A stretch of 64,000 nt of DNA from JAIBAJ01 sp965284645. GTDB lineage: Bacteria; Bacteroidota; Bacteroidia; JAIBAJ01. Under the pieces are notes generated by a model. The model had not been told where the DNA came from. It worked only from the letters and a program-made list of their open reading frames with translations, and did no database searches. This document shows positions 17,703-26,750 of the stretch, one piece after another. The DNA lies in assembly GCA_965284645.1 (NCBI GenBank), contig OZ260106.1:1922001-1986000 (forward strand), in the 5' to 3' direction. The number at the start of each line of letters is the position of its first letter. Positions within the stretch are counted from its first letter, which is position 1. Position numbers and translations under genes: made by a program.

Positions 17703-18710
17703 TTACCCGCCAGCAATTAAGCTTTTAATGTTCGAGAAATTAAGAGTTTTTGCAAAATAGAATGAAATATTTGGAGATGGTATAGGACTATTGTAGAAAA
17801 TGGAGGGGTCTTTTCCTATGCTAACTACTGAACGAATTTCTACTCCTACTTTAAATCCTAGCTGGTTTTCAAATGCCTCTACCCTTGAATAATAAAAGAA
17901 GCCATTTTTTTGAAAATTACCGCTTACAACATTTCCAATTCCTGCAATTGCAGTTACGTACAAGGAAACATATTTTGTGTCGTATCTGTAATGAAATCCA
18001 ATACCATTATTCCAATTATAAGCAGTGTTAGAAATATTATAGATTACAGGTTTATATGATACAGTATCTGTTAATGGATTGAAATCTGATGGCTTTAAAA
18101 TTGAAATAGAATCAGAGCTAATTACTTCCTGATTTCGGCTAAATTTGCTTTGGTATCTGTATAAATCTGTATAATAGGCAAAATACAATTTTGAATCTGA
18201 ATCTTGGTCACCAGCTAATCTGATTGTTGGAAGAAACTGACAGGAAAAATAACTAGCAGCATTATTTGAACTGTTCCTGATTTTTGAAGTAATTTGGGTT
18301 AGGGTATCTGAACCAGTTTCAGAAAAATACCTTGCATTAAATGTGCCCAAAGTGTCAACTGAAATTACCCTGCCTTGATTTAATCTTCCAGAAAGTCCAA
18401 TCCTTTTAAAAAAGCCTTGCTTAGATTTTCCAATTAGTTCAGGAATAAAAAAGTCAATGTCAAAATATACACCATTAACTTTAACTTTCTCCAAAAAATC
18501 AAGATTGCCACCTATTGATGCTACAATGGTTTTAGGAGCTTCCGAATCTATTTTTTTTTCAAGTTTTTCAAGCTTGCTTAAAATTTGTTTGATATTTTGA
18601 GTGTTCAAACTTAGGCTATCTTTTTGAGTGGTTAAGATGTTTCCACTGTTTCCTTGGCTCAATACCAAAATAGGAATTGAAACAAAAAGGAGAATTATTG
18701 TTTTTTTCAT
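17703..18710 (-). CDS. Exported beta-rich protein of unknown function
   Basis: The 335-aa product has a signal peptide (MKKTIILLFVSIPILVLSQG), a short coiled-coil-like stretch (KQILSKLEKLEKKID, residues about 40-55) and then a Tyr/Phe-rich beta pattern that could be an outer-membrane barrel. The last strands end in FYFAKTLNF. I place the start at ATG 18708-18710; an upstream TTG adds seven residues ahead of the signal peptide and is unlikely. No family is recognised. Confidence 0.65.
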   Translation of the reverse strand: MKKTIILLFVSIPILVLSQGNSGNILTTQKDSLSLNTQNIKQILSKLEKLEKKIDSEAPKTIVASIGGNLDFLEKVKVNGVYFDIDFFIPELIGKSKQGFFKRIGLSGRLNQGRVISVDTLGTFNARYFSETGSDTLTQITSKIRNSSNNAASYFSCQFLPTIRLAGDQDSDSKLYFAYYTDLYRYQSKFSRNQEVISSDSISILKPSDFNPLTDTVSYKPVIYNISNTAYNWNNGIGFHYRYDTKYVSLYVTAIAGIGNVVSGNFQKNGFFYYSRVEAFENQLGFKVGVEIRSVVSIGKDPSIFYNSPIPSPNISFYFAKTLNFSNIKSLIAGG

Positions 18711-18835
18711 GACTAAATAGAGTTTCCCCAAAAATAAAAATTCATAGAAAAGTCAAAGATTAAATTTTGGTGATTTCTAAAATAATAAAAATTTAAGTTA
18801 GTTTGATCTATTTTTATATGGAAGGTTCAAAGAAG

Positions 18836-18850
18836 GTGGACACTGTCCAC
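18836..18850. repeat. Island palindrome 4 (GTGGACACTGTCCAC)
   Basis: This is a perfect copy in the gap between the divergent genes 17703..18710 (minus) and 19208 (plus), 126 bp upstream of the minus-strand start. Confidence 0.9.
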
Positions 18851-18912
18851 TTTGGCAATGGAAAGTAAATACTAGCATTTGAAATTTACTAAAGATCCAA
18901 CACTAGTCTAAA

Positions 18913-19155
18913 ATGGAAATAAATCCAATCCTAAAAGCAATTGAAACAAAGAGCTTTCCAAATTTTGAAAGAGTTTAGAATAAACAGGTAACGAATTTGG
19001 AGCAGAAAGACAAACAAGACCTTCTTGTTGAAATTTTTGATTACCACTTTACAGAAAACGAACTCCATTTTTATTTATAGATATTTGATAATATTGTGGA
19101 ACCTAAAATTCCTCTTGACATTAACCTAGATCATCGGGCATCTAAAGTTTCTTGA
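18913..19155 (+). pseudogene. Possible decayed small gene with two in-frame TAG stops
   Basis: An 81-codon frame runs from ATG 18913 to TGA 19153-19155. It is interrupted only by TAG at codon 22 (18976) and TAG at codon 56 (19078). Between the stops the translation looks protein-like (LEQKDKQDLLVEIFDYHF, IFDNIVEPKIPLDINLDHR). I do not recognise a parent family. Chance cannot be excluded in AT-rich DNA. It fills the gap upstream of the DUF4238 gene. Confidence 0.3.
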
Positions 19156-19207
19156 ATTTATATTGGTTTCAATTTAAATTGATCATTAATTATAAAAAAA
19201 ACTAGAA

Positions 19208-20293
19208 TTGAATCATCAACATTATATTCCCAAGGCTTACTTAAAAAATTTCGCCACTGAAATAGATAGCAATTTTTTTGTTGAAGTCAAAATGAAAGGT
19301 CAGGCCAATGTGCATTACAAACCTTTAAGCATTAATGATATCTGCGTCCAGAAAAACATTTACACTCTTCCTGGAGTAGGGGATAAGTTTTACTTAGAAA
19401 AATTTTATGCCCATAATGTTGACTCATTATATCCAAAAGTTTACAAAAAACTTATTAATCCAGAGGTTAATGAAATAACACCATTTGAAAGATCTGAAAT
19501 TATTAAAGTTTTAACTAGTTTGCACTTTAGAAATCCTAGGTTTATGAACGTTGAGAATAAAGCAATTGATAGAATTCATAAATACCTAGTATCCAAAAAG
19601 GGTCAGGATGGTAGAATAAATGGAAACTATTTTGGGATTTATTTTGATTTTAATGAATCCGAATTAGAAGGTATAATTCGAGATCTTAAAGAAAACAATC
19701 GTATTAAATTTATCAAACAACATTTTTCTGAATGGAGGAATTATGCTCTTCAAAATTGGAATGCTGGTATAGTTGTTTATAAAATTGATGGCGATACTAA
19801 ACTAATTTCATCAGATTGTCCTATAATGTTCAAAAGGATTGAAGAATCCAAAATGAAATTATTAAATATAACTAATATAATTCAGATTCCTTTGGATCCC
19901 CAACATTATGTATGTATTTATCCTTCAGATTCAAATGAAGTTTCAAAATTGCTTTTCAGGGGAACTCGAGATAATTCTTTTGCTATTGGCCTTAATGATG
20001 CCATCCAAGAAAATTGTGATTTATGGATTTATGGGAAGTTAGGTGCAGTAAAGGGGCACTTATTTGATAATAATAAGTTTAATCAAATTACTCCTGAGAA
20101 TTTAGTGGTAATAAATAACTTAAAGTTGAAAACTGAGAGAATGGAAGAGCTATATTTGTTGATTGAAGAATTGGGTTTTGAGAATCCTGTTATTTTAAAT
20201 AAAGTTAATTCCCTTTTAAAGGAAAAAGAGTTTAAAGACGATAAATTATTGTTAGAAATGAAATTGCATCTTTCTGGTAAAACATATAATTAA
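19208..20293 (+). CDS. DUF4238 family protein
   Basis: The product is 361 aa. The N-terminus NHQHYIPKAYLKNFA is the hallmark of DUF4238 (pattern QHYxPxxYLxxF), and the further pattern of a helical middle and an SSDCPIMF segment near residue 198 also fits. The start must be TTG at 19208, because an in-frame stop lies 15 bp upstream and the conserved N-terminus begins at once. Molecular function is not established. It is the only plus-strand gene on this side of the defence block and converges on hsdR, 25 bp apart. Confidence 0.75.
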   Translation: MNHQHYIPKAYLKNFATEIDSNFFVEVKMKGQANVHYKPLSINDICVQKNIYTLPGVGDKFYLEKFYAHNVDSLYPKVYKKLINPEVNEITPFERSEIIKVLTSLHFRNPRFMNVENKAIDRIHKYLVSKKGQDGRINGNYFGIYFDFNESELEGIIRDLKENNRIKFIKQHFSEWRNYALQNWNAGIVVYKIDGDTKLISSDCPIMFKRIEESKMKLLNITNIIQIPLDPQHYVCIYPSDSNEVSKLLFRGTRDNSFAIGLNDAIQENCDLWIYGKLGAVKGHLFDNNKFNQITPENLVVINNLKLKTERMEELYLLIEELGFENPVILNKVNSLLKEKEFKDDKLLLEMKLHLSGKTYN

Positions 20294-20318
20294 TATTTAA
20301 AACGAAATTTAAGTTCTT

Positions 20319-22775
20319 CTACGCCGCCCTCTCCCTATACAAATGTTCCTGAAATTCAATGAACAACCTGCTTATGCTGGAGACATCTCCCAGGGCTAAT
20401 TTGGCATCTTCCAAAGATTGGTATCTGTTGTTTAATAAAATTGGAAGTTTCTCTTGATCCAATTCTTCCACGCCTGTTTCAATATATTTACTTAATACAA
20501 AGGAAATAAACTCTTTCTGCTTCGGGTTTAGTAGAACAAAAACCGATTCCTCCACAGCTCTGGCCCGTTCTTCTCTGGTTAGGGCCTCAAAATCTCCGTT
20601 GAATACATATTCCAACACATCGTATAGGTCGCTTTTTTCCATGTCAACCAGTTTCTGAAGGGTTAACAAGTCGCTTTTTGGAAATCCTGCCACTTCCAAT
20701 TTATTCAATAAAGCTTTTCTCGTAATTGGATTACTCCAAAGTTTTCGAAGTTCATCTTCGTCTTTAAATAGTTTTGGAAGTTCACCAAAAAGGTTTTTCA
20801 TGAATTCTTCGGAGGTAATAGGTTTCCCATCCGCACCCCAGAAGGAGGTTGAAATCATGTGCTGAATTTCCCTGTCCTTTCCTTTAGCCAATTTTACCTT
20901 GACTTTTTTCTTACAAATGCAAGGTGTTTGACCACATTTGATACAAGGTGGAGGTGGATCTTTTACACATCGACAAGGCGAAGAACCACATTTTGAGCAC
21001 TCAGGTATGGGCGTTTTATAGCATGCACACGGACTTTTACCACAAGTGCTGCACGGTTCTTCGCCTATTGGTTCTCCATCCCATTCTGGATCGGAAAAGT
21101 GTTTATAGGCATCCACATAATCGTAAATGGTAAAAAACTCTTTGCCATCAAATAAGCGGGTACCTCGCCCCACAATTTGCTTGAATTCTATCATTGAATT
21201 CACAGGCCGTAAAAGAACTATATTTCGAATATTCCGAGCGTCTACTCCAGTGGAAAGCTTTTGTGATGTTGTAAGAATGGTCGGGATAGTCTTTTCGTTG
21301 TCCTGAAATTCACGCAACAATCTTTCGCCTTCTTCGCCATCATTGGCTGTTACTCGAACACAATAGAATGGGTCTTTACTTTTAGCGGTTTGATTAACCA
21401 AATCCCTTATCAAGGCTGCATGTCCTTGGTTGGCACAGAAGATGATGGCCTTTTCTTTTTGGTTTGCTTCATCCAAATAAACATTTACCCGTTTTAATTC
21501 TCGTTCGACAATTTCGATGGTACGGTTAAAGTCCTTTTCTTCATATAATTTACCTTCTTCAATTTCCCCTTCTATTAGTGTATCATCAGATGTATATCGG
21601 TAATCATCCAGCGTTGTTTTAATTCGTTTTACTTTAAAAGGAGTTAAATAACCATCATTAATACCTTCTTTCAATGAATAAATATACACTGGTTCTCCAA
21701 AATAACGGTAGGTGTCTACATTATCTTTTCGTTTAGGGGTAGCAGTTAATCCCAATTGTACGGCTGGACTGAAATATTCTAAAATTCCCCGCCAATTGCT
21801 TTCATCATTAGCTCCGCCACGGTGGCACTCGTCGATGATGATAAAATCGAAATAATCAGGCGGATATTCACCAAAATTTGGTTCTACCCCTGTCATAAAG
21901 GTTTGGAAAATGGTAAAAAAGATATTCCCGTTGGTTGGTACCCTGTGTATTCTCTTTTTATCGGTCAAAAAAGTATTAACCTTAATTTTCCTACCATCTT
22001 CATTTAGGTCTCTAATGGCTTTTGGACTTATTCTTACCAAGGCATCTTCTTTAAAGGCCGAATACCTTGTAAATTCTCCGTAGGCTTGGTCTGACAGTAT
22101 ATTTCGGTCGGCAAGGAATAGGATTCTTGGTCTTCTGCTGCCATCCCATTTCAAATTCCAACGGGTTTGAAATAATTTCCAAGCTATATGAAAGGCGATG
22201 GTGGTTTTACCTGTTCCAGTGGCCAGGGTTAACAAAATACGGTTTTGCTTATTCGCTAAGGCTTCAAATACGGCATTTACTGCGCCTTCCTGGTAATACC
22301 TAGGTGCTTTGGTTTTATTAATATCTTCAAATGGAACTGAAGCAAACTTTTCTCTCCATTCATTTGCAGGATTTTGGTCAAGTTTAGTTTCAGGAAAGGT
22401 CTTGTTCCAAAGCTCATCAGGACTAAGAAAGGAGGAAACCAATCCTTCCACTCCCGATTTCATGCAGATTTGGTAGATTTCTTTACCATTGCTGCTATAT
22501 GTAGTTTCTAGGTGAAGTTTTTGGGCGTATTTTTTTGCTTGCATTACGCCTTCGCCCACTTCGAGATTGGCACTTTTGGCCTCGATTATGGCCAGTTTTA
22601 TTCCTTTGTATTGCAGCACATAATCGGCAATTTCTCTTTTGCCTCTTCCCCCTGATTGGATTTTCCCTGCTGTAATGGTATACTCACGAAGAATTTTAGA
22701 ACCGTCTACAACGCCCCATCCACAAGCTTTTAGCTTGGGATCAATCAGCTCGGCTCTGGTTTCTGCTTCGTTCAT
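20319..22775 (-). CDS. hsdR: Type I restriction enzyme, R (nuclease/translocase) subunit
   Basis: The 818-aa product has an N-terminal nuclease domain with Asp51 and Glu65-x-Lys67 (IIEAKS). A superfamily 2 helicase motor follows, with Walker A ATGTGKT (187-191), DECH (315-318), LTATPKR and motif VI QIVGRGTR (533-540). The C-terminal domain is EcoEI-like. Between motor and C-terminus is a cysteine-rich insert with three copies of CxxCGxxPCxC, starting at Cys575, 593 and 611, exactly 18 residues apart and probably zinc-binding. It works with HsdM/HsdS, but here it is the last gene of the block, separated from hsdS by four genes. The start is ATG 22773-22775. Confidence 0.93.
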   Translation of the reverse strand: MNEAETRAELIDPKLKACGWGVVDGSKILREYTITAGKIQSGGRGKREIADYVLQYKGIKLAIIEAKSANLEVGEGVMQAKKYAQKLHLETTYSSNGKEIYQICMKSGVEGLVSSFLSPDELWNKTFPETKLDQNPANEWREKFASVPFEDINKTKAPRYYQEGAVNAVFEALANKQNRILLTLATGTGKTTIAFHIAWKLFQTRWNLKWDGSRRPRILFLADRNILSDQAYGEFTRYSAFKEDALVRISPKAIRDLNEDGRKIKVNTFLTDKKRIHRVPTNGNIFFTIFQTFMTGVEPNFGEYPPDYFDFIIIDECHRGGANDESNWRGILEYFSPAVQLGLTATPKRKDNVDTYRYFGEPVYIYSLKEGINDGYLTPFKVKRIKTTLDDYRYTSDDTLIEGEIEEGKLYEEKDFNRTIEIVERELKRVNVYLDEANQKEKAIIFCANQGHAALIRDLVNQTAKSKDPFYCVRVTANDGEEGERLLREFQDNEKTIPTILTTSQKLSTGVDARNIRNIVLLRPVNSMIEFKQIVGRGTRLFDGKEFFTIYDYVDAYKHFSDPEWDGEPIGEEPCSTCGKSPCACYKTPIPECSKCGSSPCRCVKDPPPPCIKCGQTPCICKKKVKVKLAKGKDREIQHMISTSFWGADGKPITSEEFMKNLFGELPKLFKDEDELRKLWSNPITRKALLNKLEVAGFPKSDLLTLQKLVDMEKSDLYDVLEYVFNGDFEALTREERARAVEESVFVLLNPKQKEFISFVLSKYIETGVEELDQEKLPILLNNRYQSLEDAKLALGDVSSISRLFIEFQEHLYRERAA

Positions 22776-22899
22776 TGTATTTATTAAACTACCACATCTA
22801 TAATTGTCGGGATTTTATGGTAAAATTAATAGACTTTTTTATTTTCAAATAGGTTGAATCCCTTTGCTAATAAGGGTTAACGGTTTTTGGGCATTATTT

Positions 22900-22966
22900 C
22901 TATTGAGCATCCTATTGAGCATTCTATTGAGCATTTAGTCGTTTTCTTACAGTTTTTGCTCAATAG
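22900..22966. repeat. Three 12-bp direct repeats plus one inverted copy
   Basis: CTATTGAGCAT occurs at 22900, 22912 and 22924 (12-bp period), and the inverted TGCTCAATAG occurs at 22957-22966. The inverted copy can pair with any of the three, giving alternative hairpins just after the DUF3037 stop on the minus strand. It may limit read-through from the upstream genes into hsdR. The function is inferred. Confidence 0.6.
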
Positions 22967-22972
22967 AAAATT

Positions 22973-23815
22973 TTAGGAAGTTGAATCATGTTCGTCAATT
23001 TCCTTTTTAATTTCCTTGGCTAAATTTTCTGCTTGATCCTCCGTAATGAGCTTAACCTTAATGTTAGGGGAATCAATCATAAGGTAGTTTTTTATAAAAG
23101 GAGTTAAGTCCTGATGGTCTGGAGCAATAGAGGTTAAAAGGGTTAGGGTTAACTTTTCATTTGCCTGTTGAAGACCCTGCAATTTCCCAGCCCATTTATA
23201 AACCTTGTCCTTTATAGCATCTTTTTCTTGTAATACAAACGAAAGCGGTTCGTAGCAATGCCAAATTTCGTTCTTCCATGATTTTTCAAAGGAAATAATA
23301 TCCTTGGGAACTTGCACCTCATGAATTTGAAGACGTTTGTCTATACCGTATTTTTCGAAGTATTGTTTGTATTTAAATTTCCAAATATCTTCATCTAACA
23401 AGCTTTTCGAATCGGCTTTTCTACCTTCATATTTTTCAACCTGGGAATAGTAAAGTCCATCTAAAGCGGCATTTAAATCCATATCAATGGCAAATTTTGT
23501 TTCGCTCAATCGAATGGCATTATTGTCTTTGGATAAAATGGCATTGGTAAGGTGTTCAAGTTTTTCGGAAGGGGTAAAAAGCTCGTTCAATTCTTTGGAT
23601 GCCTTTTGAACTCCCGAATTGAAATGATGTAAAACCTTAATTATCCATTTTCCATTGGCATCAGGAAATAATTGGTTAACCCGCTGATAACGGCTAATGG
23701 TTTTACTGGAAAGGAATTTTTCTTCTTTTGAATACACTACCACGCCCACATTCACAAATTCGCCTGTGAAATGGTCGTGAACATACCGGATAATTTGATA
23801 TTGGTACTTTTTCAT
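22973..23815 (-). CDS. DUF3037 family protein
   Basis: The 280-aa product starts MKKYQYQIIRYVHDHFTGEF followed by VNVGVVVYS, the recognisable start of DUF3037. The rest is mostly helical and charged. Function is unknown. Its ATG overlaps the stop of the HipA-like kinase gene (ATGA, 4 bp), so the two are translationally coupled. Pairing of a DUF3037 protein with a HipA-like kinase is a recurrent arrangement as far as I know, which suggests they act together. Confidence 0.8.
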   Translation of the reverse strand: MKKYQYQIIRYVHDHFTGEFVNVGVVVYSKEEKFLSSKTISRYQRVNQLFPDANGKWIIKVLHHFNSGVQKASKELNELFTPSEKLEHLTNAILSKDNNAIRLSETKFAIDMDLNAALDGLYYSQVEKYEGRKADSKSLLDEDIWKFKYKQYFEKYGIDKRLQIHEVQVPKDIISFEKSWKNEIWHCYEPLSFVLQEKDAIKDKVYKWAGKLQGLQQANEKLTLTLLTSIAPDHQDLTPFIKNYLMIDSPNIKVKLITEDQAENLAKEIKKEIDEHDSTS

Positions 23816-24636
23816 ATGGCGATGGCTCTGGAAAGAGATTCTGCAAAGTAAGGAAGGTTTTCTATAATAGAAGTTAAATAGGGTTGAATTTCTAAAACTT
23901 CTTTGTTAGTCCATTCCTTTGGCAAGGTTTTATAGGCTTTAGACCAAAAGGCTTCATCAAAACATTTGAGTTGCTCAACTTGATGGGTGAAATCTGGTTT
24001 TATGCTTTTCATCCAATTATAGAGAATATGCTTTTCATACAGTTCTCTATCTGTTTCGCTAAATTTCCAAGGGGTTTTATTTCTTGCAAACGGAATAATT
24101 CTGGAAAAGGAAAAGGCAAGTTCATGATCATAAATTAGTAGGCTTTTTCCATTTGAAGCAATATTTGGTCGTTGGTGACCTCGATCGGTATTGGCTATGA
24201 ATAGGTCAAAAATAAAAATTAACTGCGCAAGTTCCTCGAAATTATTTGGAAGACTAAATGGATATTTAGGAAGGTTCGAAAATCCAGGCTTATATTCACT
24301 ACCATAGTTAATTCCTATGCTTTGGGCAGCTGTTCGGTATCCATCTTTGCCTCTCAAAGCAGTTTCAATGAAATCGTTTGAAATATCAATTAAAACGGGA
24401 ACCACCACTGGAAGTTCAAGTTCCAAAGCCATCCATCCTGCCAACAATTCAAAAGCCGAACTTGTTTCAGACATTCGGTCAGCTCCTTTGAATTTAACTA
24501 CATAATGCCCCTTTTCGCCAGTTGCCTGATCTACCCCTGAAATAGCCATAGGAAGGGTGGTGCCTGTTTCAAGTAATTCAAAACTATCAAGGGCAAGGAT
24601 GGTGGGTAAGCGATAATTAGGGTCTGAGAATTTCAT
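23812..24636 (-). CDS. HipA-like protein kinase
   Basis: The 274-aa product resembles the C-terminal kinase core of HipA. Lys48 in HYVVKFKG may bind ATP. The catalytic loop IANTDRGHQRPN (Asp151, Asn158) and the metal-binding Asp170 in LLIYDHELAFSF have the spacing of HipA-type kinases. The N-terminal HipA extension is absent and no HipB-like repressor is adjacent; the partner is instead the overlapping DUF3037 gene. The substrate is unknown. It lies in the type I restriction block, so a role in defence or abortive infection is an inference from position. Confidence 0.8.
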   Translation of the reverse strand: MKFSDPNYRLPTILALDSFELLETGTTLPMAISGVDQATGEKGHYVVKFKGADRMSETSSAFELLAGWMALELELPVVVPVLIDISNDFIETALRGKDGYRTAAQSIGINYGSEYKPGFSNLPKYPFSLPNNFEELAQLIFIFDLFIANTDRGHQRPNIASNGKSLLIYDHELAFSFSRIIPFARNKTPWKFSETDRELYEKHILYNWMKSIKPDFTHQVEQLKCFDEAFWSKAYKTLPKEWTNKEVLEIQPYLTSIIENLPYFAESLSRAIAI

Positions 24637-24684
24637 TTGTGGATTAAATGAATGTTGGAGTTAAAGTCAACCAATTTTTTAATT

Positions 24685-25077
24685 TCAATTATTTAAATGA
24701 AAACTATCATGATTAATAAGATAGTTGTTACCATGTTTACTAGCTAGATTTGATAACACAAAGAAGCTCCCAACTACATGTACGTGGCAACCATGGTTTT
24801 GCAATTGCCGTCCATAGAGTTTTGAAAATATTTCTCTGTTATAAATATAATGGTTTATAACAGAAGCATTTAATAGGTTTAGGAGCATTGAAATTGGGAT
24901 TTCTAAAAAGTTGTTTTCCCCAATTTGAACTCTATAGCCTTTTGTGCCTTCATAATTATAAGTTTTACAACAATAATCAGGTCCAGAAATTATAATTCTA
25001 AATCTAGAAGTATTGTCTAATTTATTTCCAGATTTATATTTTGATTTAAAGGTATTAATTGTTTCGGTTTCGTTCAT
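24685..25077 (-). CDS. Hypothetical protein in the defence block
   Basis: The 130-aa soluble protein has no recognised family. It contains several Cys and His residues (DYCCKTYNY; NHGCHVHVVGSFF) that could bind metal. It lies 11 bp downstream of the OLD-type gene and 48 bp before the kinase gene on the same strand, so it is probably co-transcribed. Codon usage looks like its AT-rich neighbours. Confidence 0.55.
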   Translation of the reverse strand: MNETETINTFKSKYKSGNKLDNTSRFRIIISGPDYCCKTYNYEGTKGYRVQIGENNFLEIPISMLLNLLNASVINHYIYNREIFSKLYGRQLQNHGCHVHVVGSFFVLSNLASKHGNNYLINHDSFHLNN

Positions 25078-25088
25078 TTATTGATGTT

Positions 25089-26750
25089 TTAGCTTCCTAG
25101 CCAACTGATTATTGGTTTAACAAAATCAGGGATTGGAATTGTTTCTTCTTGTGCCATCAATCTGGCTCTTAAAGTTTTATTTCTACCAAAATTTTGGCAA
25201 TGCTCTTGGTATGTTTTTTCGGAATAGAATTTTTTACATTCATCCTCATAGTTCTTTTCAAACACAAAAACCTGAACACACTTTGTTGCATATGAATTTA
25301 AAAGCTCGTTATATTTTGCTTCTTCGTCTTTTTCTTCTTTTTTGAAGTCTGAACTATCTGTATCGTAAACTAAACCGACTGGAATCTCAAAAGAAATGGC
25401 TAACTCAACAAAATCAATCAAATTTCTTTTTCCACCAACTTCAATAATTGTGCTTCCTACACCATCAAAATCAATACCCATTCGTTTTGCAAATTCTGGA
25501 AAAGCCATTTTTTCTGTATCGCCTTCAACTATAAGAATTTTTCTTGCAAAGAACATTTCATTCCGTTCAGGGTCTAATTCTTTTCTAAACTTATTCTTTA
25601 GGGCATCATTTGTTTTAAGAGTTGATTTTTTTATGTGTGTTCCATTTTTATTTTTTGAAACAATTACAATTTCATTGAACTCGGGAATTGTTACAAAATG
25701 AGGTGAATGAGTAATGTAAATTATTTGGTTAGTTTCACCAATTTGTCTGATAGTTTTATAAAGAGACCTTTGCATTTGCGGATGCAAATACATTTCAGGT
25801 TCTTCAATTAAAAATAATGCACCTTGCTTTTTTCTGTCTTCAAATGCTTTAAGAATAGCCATTACTATAGCATTTTGAAAACCAGCTCCTAATTCTATTG
25901 CATTAATATTGTATTCATGTTCCTTAACGTAAATTTCTAACGACTTGTAAAATTCAATTGAACTTAATGGATTAAAGTATAAATCGAGTTTATCTGTTTC
26001 GGTTTTAGGATTAAATCCTAGTTGTTTAAGGGCATTATCTTTTATTGCATTTTCAAGTGCAATAAATTCAACTGTTTTTAAAGTTCTTATAGCTTCATCA
26101 ATAGCTTGTTTGAATCTGTCCTTCCTTGGTAACATTTTTCCGCTACCTTCCTTTCCAACTTCAATTAGGTTTTTGGGATTTTCAAAATCTGCATTTATAT
26201 CTTTCATCAATGTACCAAGTATAGAATTTCTGCTACTTGGAAGTTGATTTTTTAAATTTCTATCAGTGCCAATAAAAATAACTGGAAATGTTTCTTGGAG
26301 TTCTTGTGGAATTGTTGTTAAGGGAACCATTTGTGGTTGCTCACCTTTTTTTGGTTTTGATTTAAATCCGAATACTGGATTGTCATTGAGTTGTAAACAT
26401 TGTTTCTCTAATCTTCTCTCTCCTGAATTTTCCCCTTTCTTGTATCGGGTATAAAAAAATCTGACCTTAGGAATTTCAACATGAATACCAACGAATTGCT
26501 CATATTTAAATGGTTCATCAAACTCAAAATCTATAACAATATCTGTGTCGTAATCTTCATTGTAAACATCATTTTCAAAGAAGGTGTTTTTGGTTACCCA
26601 ATCTCTGCCAAGAACTCTATAAATAGCACTCAGTATGTTACTTTTACCACAGTTGTTAGCACCAATTAAAGCATTAACTTGTTCAAGATTTAACTCCAAA
26701 GGTTCATTTATTGAACGAAATCCTTGTATGCAAACTTTTCTAATTCTCAT
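25089..26750 (-). CDS. OLD-type ATP-dependent nuclease (AAA ATPase plus TOPRIM)
   Basis: The 553-aa product has an ABC-type ATPase half with Walker A GANNCGKS (30-37), a signature-like LGAGFQNA (288-294), Walker B LFLIEEPE (313-319) and a THSP switch (347-350). A TOPRIM nuclease half follows, with EGDTEK (410-415) and DTDSSD (463-468). This order defines the overcoming-lysogenization-defect family. Class 1 OLD proteins stand alone and class 2 work with a UvrD-like GajB; no such helicase is next to it. Its start overlaps the hsdS stop by 4 bp (ATGA), so it is coupled to the type I modification genes. Confidence 0.88.
   Translation of the reverse strand: MRIRKVCIQGFRSINEPLELNLEQVNALIGANNCGKSNILSAIYRVLGRDWVTKNTFFENDVYNEDYDTDIVIDFEFDEPFKYEQFVGIHVEIPKVRFFYTRYKKGENSGERRLEKQCLQLNDNPVFGFKSKPKKGEQPQMVPLTTIPQELQETFPVIFIGTDRNLKNQLPSSRNSILGTLMKDINADFENPKNLIEVGKEGSGKMLPRKDRFKQAIDEAIRTLKTVEFIALENAIKDNALKQLGFNPKTETDKLDLYFNPLSSIEFYKSLEIYVKEHEYNINAIELGAGFQNAIVMAILKAFEDRKKQGALFLIEEPEMYLHPQMQRSLYKTIRQIGETNQIIYITHSPHFVTIPEFNEIVIVSKNKNGTHIKKSTLKTNDALKNKFRKELDPERNEMFFARKILIVEGDTEKMAFPEFAKRMGIDFDGVGSTIIEVGGKRNLIDFVELAISFEIPVGLVYDTDSSDFKKEEKDEEAKYNELLNSYATKCVQVFVFEKNYEDECKKFYSEKTYQEHCQNFGRNKTLRARLMAQEETIPIPDFVKPIISWLGS

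Noticed and set aside
22900..22966. Short repeats as a CRISPR array
   Set aside because: Units are 12 bp without spacers and no cas gene is present. No CRISPR array was seen anywhere in the window.
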